A stretch of DNA of 8,767 nucleotides from Uruburuella suis (GTDB lineage: Bacteria > Pseudomonadota > Gammaproteobacteria > Burkholderiales > Neisseriaceae): NCBI RefSeq assembly GCF_004341385.1, contig NZ_SLXE01000053.1, positions 1 through 8,767 of the forward strand. The letters are read 5' to 3'. Below the pieces are notes generated by a model. The model made no database searches, was not told where the DNA came from, and saw only the letters and a program-made list of their open reading frames with translations. Each line of letters starts with the position of its first letter. The first letter of the stretch is position 1. Below are positions 5,109-8,767 of this stretch, piece by piece. A program made the translations under genes and the position numbers.

Positions 5109-6539
5109 TCAGCCCAGCTTCGCTTTCATCAATTCCTGCACCTGCGCGGGATTGGCTTTACCTTTGCTGGCTTTCATCACCTGCCCCACCAAGGCATTGA
5201 GCGCTTTTTCGTTGCCGCTCTTGAATTGCTCGACCGCTTTGGCATTATTGGCCAATACTTCGTCTATCATGGCCTCAATCGCGCCGGTGTCGACGATTTG
5301 TTGCAAGCCTTTTTCTTCGATAATCTGCTCAATCGTGGCCTCAGGGCTGGCCCACATTGCTTCAAACGCCTGCTTGGCCAGTTTGCTGTTCAAGGTGCCG
5401 TCGGCAATTTTGCCGACCAAAGCCGCCAAGCGCGCTGCGGTGATCGGGCTTTGCGCCAAATCCAGCCCTTCTTTATTCAGCGTGGCCGCCAATTCGCCGT
5501 TCATCCAGTTGGCCACAAGCTTGCCCTGTTTGCTTGCTAAGGCCGCCTCTTCAAAGAAGGCTGCTTGGGCACGGCCGGCGGTGAGCAGGCGCGCATCGTA
5601 ATCGCTCACGCCGAAATCGGCCACAAAGCGCTGCGCCATCTCGCCCGGCAGCTCCGGCATTTCATCACGCGCTTTTTGCATTTGGCCGTCTGAAATCATC
5701 ACCGGCAGCAAATCGGGGTCGGGAAAATAGCGATAATCGTGCGCATCTTCTTTTAAGCGCATCACGCGGGTTTCGCCCTTATCGGGGTCAAACAGCATGG
5801 TGGCTTGCTGCACTTTGCCGCCCTCTTCGATGATATCGATTTGCGCTTCCACCTCATAATTAATCGCCTGCTCCAAAAAGCGGAACGAATTGAGGTTTTT
5901 AATCTCGCGGCGGGTGCCGAATTCGGCCTGCCCTTTGGGGCGCACCGACACATTGGCATCCATGCGGAACGAGCCCTCGGCCATATTGCCGTCGCAAATA
6001 TCCAGCCACGTGACCAAGCCGTGCAGCGCTTTGGCATAAGCCACCGCCTCGGCCGCCGAGCGCATTTCCGGCTCGGAAACCACTTCCAGCAAAGGCGTGC
6101 CGGCGCGGTTCAAATCAATGCCGGTGGCGCCGTTTAAGCCTTCGTGCACCGATTTTCCTGCATCTTCTTCCATGTGCGCGCGGGTAACATTGATGGTTTT
6201 CACCTCATCACCCACCACAATTTCCAGCCTGCCCTCGGCTACAATCGGCAAATCGAGCTGGCTGATCTGATAGCCTTTGGGCAAATCGGGATAGAAATAG
6301 TTTTTGCGGTCAAACACGTTTTTCTGATTGATTTTCGCACCCAGCGCCAAACCGAGCTTGATGGCCTTGGCCACCACTTCACGGTTCATCACCGGCAACA
6401 CGCCCGGCAGCGCACACTCCACCACGCTCGCATGCGCATTCGGCTCCGCGCCAAACGCCGTTGACGCGCCGCTGAAAATTTTGGATTGGGTGTTGAGCTG
6501 GACATGAATTTCCAGCCCGATTACGGTTTCCCAGGTCAT
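5109..6539 (-). CDS. gatB: Aspartyl/glutamyl-tRNA(Asn/Gln) amidotransferase subunit B
   Basis: GatB of the GatCAB complex phosphorylates and amidates Glu on tRNA(Gln) (and Asp on tRNA(Asn)) using ammonia from GatA, supplying Gln-tRNA(Gln) in organisms lacking GlnRS. The cradle domain shows GLEIHVQL with Glu10 and His12, YFYPDLPKGYQISQ, HMEEDAGKS with Glu124/Glu125, GTPLLEVVSEPEMRS and DYRYFPDPDLLP. Glu10, His12 and Glu124 match residues recalled as the metal/catalytic site of S. aureus GatB. The C-terminal helical and YqeY-like tail ends at KAKLG. From the ATG at 6539 the length is 476 aa. A TTG two codons upstream is in frame but less likely; GAAAGAA precedes the ATG. The toxin-like gene ends 28 bases upstream, so gatB may be partly co-transcribed with it. 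Neither gatA nor gatC is in the window. Confidence 0.97.
   Translation of the reverse strand: MTWETVIGLEIHVQLNTQSKIFSGASTAFGAEPNAHASVVECALPGVLPVMNREVVAKAIKLGLALGAKINQKNVFDRKNYFYPDLPKGYQISQLDLPIVAEGRLEIVVGDEVKTINVTRAHMEEDAGKSVHEGLNGATGIDLNRAGTPLLEVVSEPEMRSAAEAVAYAKALHGLVTWLDICDGNMAEGSFRMDANVSVRPKGQAEFGTRREIKNLNSFRFLEQAINYEVEAQIDIIEEGGKVQQATMLFDPDKGETRVMRLKEDAHDYRYFPDPDLLPVMISDGQMQKARDEMPELPGEMAQRFVADFGVSDYDARLLTAGRAQAAFFEEAALASKQGKLVANWMNGELAATLNKEGLDLAQSPITAARLAALVGKIADGTLNSKLAKQAFEAMWASPEATIEQIIEEKGLQQIVDTGAIEAMIDEVLANNAKAVEQFKSGNEKALNALVGQVMKASKGKANPAQVQELMKAKLG
5683..5694 (+). repeat. TG-flanked DUS core inside gatB
   Basis: The 10-mer core GCCGTCTGAA (5685-5694) is preceded by TG instead of AG. 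It lies in coding sequence, overlapping the codons for ISDGQ, and is unpaired. Confidence 0.75.
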
Positions 6540-6567
6540 TATCAAGTTCTTTCAAATAGAAAATATT

Positions 6568-7162
6568 TTAAACTATTGGCGTAAAACCCATTGCCAATAA
6601 TTCATATTGTAAGGTTTTACACCACAACGGCAATTCCGTTTCCAGTGACATAATCTTTTGCTGGTGCAGCCAAAAAATAATTTTGGGCTGCTCCGATGAA
6701 TTGTCGTAAATAAAAGCTTCATCACAGCATGCCAATGCCAATAATAGATGCTTTTGACTACTTTTATAGCGCTGGCGAATGGTTTGTTCATCAATAGAAT
6801 GGTCGCCAGCCCGAACACGAGCAGCAACCCGCGCTAAATTGATTGCCACATCATCAACCGCCACATAATTTAGCCGAACATAACCCTTTTGCTCGCGCCG
6901 ATTTCATCCGATTTAAAATAGAATAACCGGACAAAGTAGATTCCATTGAAAATGAAATATGATGCTTAATGGCAAACTGAAATAGCTCAATCGCTTTTCT
7001 GCCTGCCTCAAAATCTACCAAACGCGGTGATTTGGGGTTTAATTGCATGGCGATATGATCAGAGTCAATCACAATTTGCACGGTATCTTGATTAAAAGCC
7101 CTTAACGTTGATTTACCCGCGCCATTGGTACCACAATAAAAAATAGCCACATTATTCGGCAT
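6568..7162 (-). pseudogene. Zeta-toxin/COG4185-type P-loop kinase-like gene, frameshifted
   Basis: Two overlapping frames make one protein of about 197 aa. The first (6854-7162) has a Walker A motif, CGTNGAGKST (residues 10-19), DSDHIAMQLNP, an FEAGRKAIEL helix and MESTLSG, the usual order in zeta-toxin-like ATPases of COG4185. It leaves frame near 6884-6890 (AAAAGGG on the minus strand) and stops after SAKLCGG. In the second frame the protein continues as KGYVRLNYVAVDDVAINLA, RVRAGDHSIDEQTIRQRY and FIYDNSS, the expected C-terminal half. One extra base in the homopolymer accounts for the break. Zeta-type toxins phosphorylate UDP-activated sugars; related proteins may have other substrates. 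The N-terminal fragment alone lacks the distal arginines, so the product is probably inactive unless the shift is a sequencing error. The start overlaps the preceding small gene by 11 bases, as in toxin-antitoxin pairs. The region is AT-rich. Confidence 0.8.
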
Positions 7163-7325
7163 GACTACTCACTCTCTCCGTGCCGTTTGGATAATGCTCA
7201 ACCAAATCACCGTTTTCACGCCGAAACGTCACGATTTCATGTTGCTTTTTCTCTGCCATCCATGCGCTAAACAACACTTTCAGCTGTCGCTGTTTTGCCA
7301 GAATTTCTTCACGCTTAGTCATCAT
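7152..7325 (-). CDS. Small putative antitoxin upstream of the zeta-like gene
   Basis: This gene encodes 57 residues from the ATG at 7325, chosen because GGGAG lies 6 bases upstream; an ATG at 7340 would add five residues and has no such site. The protein starts with a charged helix (TKREEILAKQRQLKVLFSAWMAEKKQ) and ends in a small beta-like segment (EIVTFRRENGDLVEHYPNGTERV). I do not recognise a named family. The antitoxin call rests on context: tiny size, first position, an 11-base overlap with a zeta/COG4185-type gene, and a promoter with an inverted repeat just upstream. No DNA-binding domain is obvious, so it may neutralise by direct binding as epsilon does, but I see no sequence similarity to epsilon. 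The frame is intact although its partner is broken. Confidence 0.65.
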   Translation of the reverse strand: MMTKREEILAKQRQLKVLFSAWMAEKKQHEIVTFRRENGDLVEHYPNGTERVSSHAE

Positions 7326-7346
7326 TATATTCTCCCGCAAGCATGC

Positions 7347-7361
7347 CCTATTATAGATAGG
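7347..7361 (-). promoter_or_regulatory. -10 box and overlapping inverted repeat of the toxin-antitoxin-like pair
   Basis: TATAAT on the minus strand (7350-7355) lies 25 bases before the start at 7325. No good -35 is seen. The box is covered by an inverted repeat, CCTAT-TATAG-ATAGG (7347-7361), placed where an autoregulatory operator would be expected. Operator function is inference. Confidence 0.4.
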
Positions 7362-7370
7362 CCGTCTGAA
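7359..7370 (+). repeat. Single AG-DUS at the 3' end of the PQQ dehydrogenase gene
   Basis: A full 12-mer DUS one base beyond the dehydrogenase stop codon, unpaired. GATAG (7356-7360) and CTATC (7372-7376) could form a 5-bp stem around it, too weak to call a terminator. Confidence 0.85.
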
Positions 7371-7371
7371 A

Positions 7372-8592
7372 CTATCGCGGCAACAGCTTCATCAATTTGC
7401 CGTTGCTGCTGTCGCTCACAATATAAATAAAACCGTCGGGCGCTTGGCGCACGTCGCGCACGCGCTCACCGACATTGATTTTCTCTTCGCGCACCACCCG
7501 TTCGCCATCCAGCGTGAGGCGGGCAACGTAACCGAATTTGAGCGAGCCTGCCAGCAGATTACCGCGCCAGTCGCTGCCGTAAGGATTGCTGCCGACAAAT
7601 GCCATGCCTGAAGGGGCCATCGATGGATCCCAGTAATACAAAGGCTGCTCCATGCCGGCTTGGGCGGTGATGCCCGCGCCGATTTGGCCGCCGCCGTAAT
7701 CTTTGCCATAGGCGATCACCGGCCAGCCGTAGTTTTTGCCGGCGGCAATCAGGTTGATTTCATCGCCGCCTTGTGCGCCGTGCTCGCTCGCCCACAAGCG
7801 GCCTTGCGCATCCAGCGCCATGCCTTGGATATTGCGGTGGCCGTAGCTCCAGATTTCGCCGCGTGCGCTGCTTTGTTGCACAAACGGATTATCGGCGGGC
7901 ACGCTGCCGTTACGGCTCAGGCGCACGATTTTGCCGATGTGGCTGCCCAAATTTTGCGCCTCTTCGCTGCGGCTGCCTCTGTCGCCCATGCCCAGATAAA
8001 TATATCCGGGCGCCAGCGCAATGCGGCAACCGAAATGGCGGTTGCTGCGCACTTTCGGCGCTTGGCTGAACAAGGTTTTCACTTGCGAAAGGCGGCCGCC
8101 CTCGGGCGACAATATGCCCTCGGCCAAGGCGGTGCTGTTGCCGCCGCTACCCGGCTCGCTGAAGCAGAAATACACGCGGCCGTTATCGGCAAAGTTTTCA
8201 TCCAATGCGACATCAAGCAAACCGCCCTGCCCGCCGACATCGATTTTCGGCAAGCCTGTCACCGGTGCGGAAATCCGACCTTGCGCATCCACCACGCGCA
8301 AATCGCCGCTGCGCTCGCTGATTAAAAAGCGGCCGTCGGGCAGAAAAGCCAAGCCCCAAGGGTGGTTTAGGCCGGTGGCCACGGTTTGCCAGCGCCATTG
8401 CTGCGCCGCTTCTTGCGGCTGGGCGCGGGTTGCGGTAGTCAAAACCGTTTGCACTACACCGGCAGATGCGGTTTGCGGGGCTGCCTCAGCGAGGCCGTCT
8501 GAAACATTTTCAGCACAGGCCGCCGCGCTTAAGGCCAGCAGCACGGGCAATGCCAAACGGGCGGGGGCAAACGGTTGCTTCAGTATACTCAT
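7372..8592 (-). CDS. Exported PQQ-dependent aldose sugar dehydrogenase (soluble GDH/YliI type)
   Basis: This 406-residue protein is a six-bladed beta-propeller dehydrogenase that oxidises aldose sugars in the periplasm with PQQ and calcium. Motifs in order: LNHPWGLAFLPDGRFLISER (76-95), GGQGGLLDVALD, NRHFGCR with His186 as the expected catalytic base, YLGMGDRGSR, YGHRNIQG with Arg253-Asn254 expected to contact PQQ, SEHGAQGGDEINL, GKNYGWPVIAYG and APSGMAFVG. The start at 8592 is set by AAGGAG 7 bases upstream. The signal peptide ends at ALSAAAC-AEN: Cys26 could be lipidated, but the lipobox is imperfect and ordinary cleavage after ACA is possible. An Ala/Gln-rich linker of about 40 residues follows and contains a DUS. 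No PQQ-biosynthesis genes are visible. The IS end lies 87 bases upstream of the start. Confidence 0.93.
   Translation of the reverse strand: MSILKQPFAPARLALPVLLALSAAACAENVSDGLAEAAPQTASAGVVQTVLTTATRAQPQEAAQQWRWQTVATGLNHPWGLAFLPDGRFLISERSGDLRVVDAQGRISAPVTGLPKIDVGGQGGLLDVALDENFADNGRVYFCFSEPGSGGNSTALAEGILSPEGGRLSQVKTLFSQAPKVRSNRHFGCRIALAPGYIYLGMGDRGSRSEEAQNLGSHIGKIVRLSRNGSVPADNPFVQQSSARGEIWSYGHRNIQGMALDAQGRLWASEHGAQGGDEINLIAAGKNYGWPVIAYGKDYGGGQIGAGITAQAGMEQPLYYWDPSMAPSGMAFVGSNPYGSDWRGNLLAGSLKFGYVARLTLDGERVVREEKINVGERVRDVRQAPDGFIYIVSDSSNGKLMKLLPR
8492..8503 (+). repeat. AG-DUS inside the dehydrogenase linker
   Basis: A full 12-mer DUS in coding sequence, translated within NVSDGLAEA just after the signal peptide. 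It lies in a low-constraint linker, where the encoded residues are unlikely to matter. Confidence 0.85.
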
Positions 8593-8678
8593 GGCAGCGC
8601 TCCTTTTTGTTTGGTCAAACCGGTCACTCTTGTCTTGGCCGAGTTTGATACAAGCCTTGCGGCTTAGCTCTTCCCTAG
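8593..8678. other. Remaining upstream region of the dehydrogenase gene
   Basis: 86 bases between the dehydrogenase start and the IS end. It contains AAGGAG (ribosome binding site), a short palindrome GTTTG-GT-CAAAC (8609-8620) and a small hairpin AAGCC-TTGC-GGCTT (8652-8665). No good -10/-35 pair is visible on the minus strand, so the native promoter may have been separated by the IS. Confidence 0.4.
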
Positions 8679-8767
8679 GGCGTCCTGACAATTACTTGTC
8701 ATAAAGGCAGCCATAGCATAATACAAGCTAAAGCAACTACGCTTTCATAATGCCTTTTCAAACGATC
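8675..8767 (-). mobile_element. Right (transposase 3') end of an IS5-like insertion sequence, partial
   Basis: Beside CTAG (8675-8678) the sequence GGCGTCCTGACAATTACTTG begins an IS terminus that runs to the window edge. It shares 21 of 26 positions with the inverted terminus at the left edge, including 17 identical bases (8688-8704 and 45-61). It contains the last codons of a transposase whose stop lies inside the terminal repeat. Both IS ends have the transposase strand pointing the same way, so the copies are direct repeats relative to each other. Confidence 0.75.
8699..8767 (-). CDS. IS5-family transposase, C-terminal 22 residues only
   Basis: The minus strand reads in frame from the window edge to a TGA at 8699-8701, giving a C-terminus that includes HYESVVALACIMLWLPL. 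The pattern (Y-E-x-hydrophobic-hydrophobic-x-L-A, ending in L-W-L-x-L) is what I know from the ends of IS5-family DDE transposases, where it follows the conserved catalytic E region. The remainder of the gene, including the DDE residues, is outside the window. The stop codon lies within the inverted terminal repeat, as is common in compact IS elements. The exact IS name cannot be given. The gene points toward the PQQ dehydrogenase on the same strand, with about 106 bases between them. Confidence 0.7.
   Translation of the reverse strand, partial: DRLKRHYESVVALACIMLWLPL

Noticed and set aside
6540..6545. TTG at 6545 as the gatB start
   Set aside because: It adds two residues absent from the usual MTWETVIGLEIH beginning, and the ATG at 6539 has an adequate upstream purine stretch.
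6884..6890. Programmed ribosomal frameshift in the toxin gene
   Set aside because: The shift needed is +1. AAA GGG is not a known +1 signal, and a -1 slip there leads to a stop within a few codons. A mutation or read error is more likely.
8593..8691. Extended dehydrogenase start at 8691
   Set aside because: The extra 33 residues are polar and would precede the signal peptide; the ATG at 8592 has a strong AAGGAG site 7 bases upstream.
7660..8704. Long plus-strand frames opposite the PQQ dehydrogenase
   Set aside because: The minus strand encodes a complete recognisable enzyme with ordered motifs; the plus-strand frames are antisense shadows with no recognisable domains.
1..8767. Composite transposon carrying the whole window
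   Set aside because: The cargo is mainly core housekeeping genes with host-like composition and uptake sequences. Two independent IS insertions, or a contig bounded by repeats, is simpler.

Overview
The window comes from a member of the Neisseriaceae, most likely a Neisseria species outside the meningococcus/gonococcus pair. The 10-mer DNA uptake sequence core GCCGTCTGAA or its complement occurs 14 times. Twelve copies carry the AG-flanked form (AGGCCGTCTGAA), one the AT form and one a TG form, so this is an AG-DUS dialect. The housekeeping proteins (GatB, HolA, LptE) also fit this family. Protein names below come from recognising motifs in the translations; no database search was possible.

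Layout, left to right. (1) 1-74: the outer end of an insertion sequence whose transposase would start just beyond the left edge, ending at a CTAG. (2) 114-859: two overlapping plus-strand genes, a small acidic protein with a His-rich tail and a small lipoprotein, closed by an inverted-DUS terminator. (3) 990-1129: a miniature inverted-repeat element next to the stop of a minus-strand glutaredoxin-like gene (1138-1398). (4) 1399-1644: an intergenic stretch with a DUS hairpin and two palindromes. (5) 1645-2772: a cytosolic-type M14 zinc carboxypeptidase on the plus strand, converging on the next block at an inverted-DUS terminator. (6) 2848-4830, minus strand: lptE, holA and a two-helix membrane protein, with a good sigma70-like promoter before lptE. 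(7) 4949-5101: a second miniature repeat, downstream of gatB. (8) 5109-6539, minus strand: gatB. (9) 6568-7325, minus strand: an AT-rich toxin-antitoxin-like pair with an intact small first gene and a zeta-toxin/COG4185-type P-loop gene broken by one frameshift. (10) 7372-8592, minus strand: an exported PQQ-dependent aldose dehydrogenase. (11) 8679-8767: the other end of what looks like the same type of IS, carrying the last 22 codons of an IS5-like transposase.

The core genes act in lipopolysaccharide assembly (LptE), the replisome clamp loader (HolA) and tRNA-dependent amidation (GatB). The accessory material lies between and around them: two IS ends, two MITE-like repeats and the degraded toxin module. 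The two IS ends are in the same orientation and the window ends inside both. That could be a sequence segment bounded by repeats as easily as a biological unit, and I see no convincing new multi-gene system. The best leads are a family of short repeats sharing terminal sequence with the IS, and the frameshifted toxin beside an intact putative antitoxin upstream of gatB.
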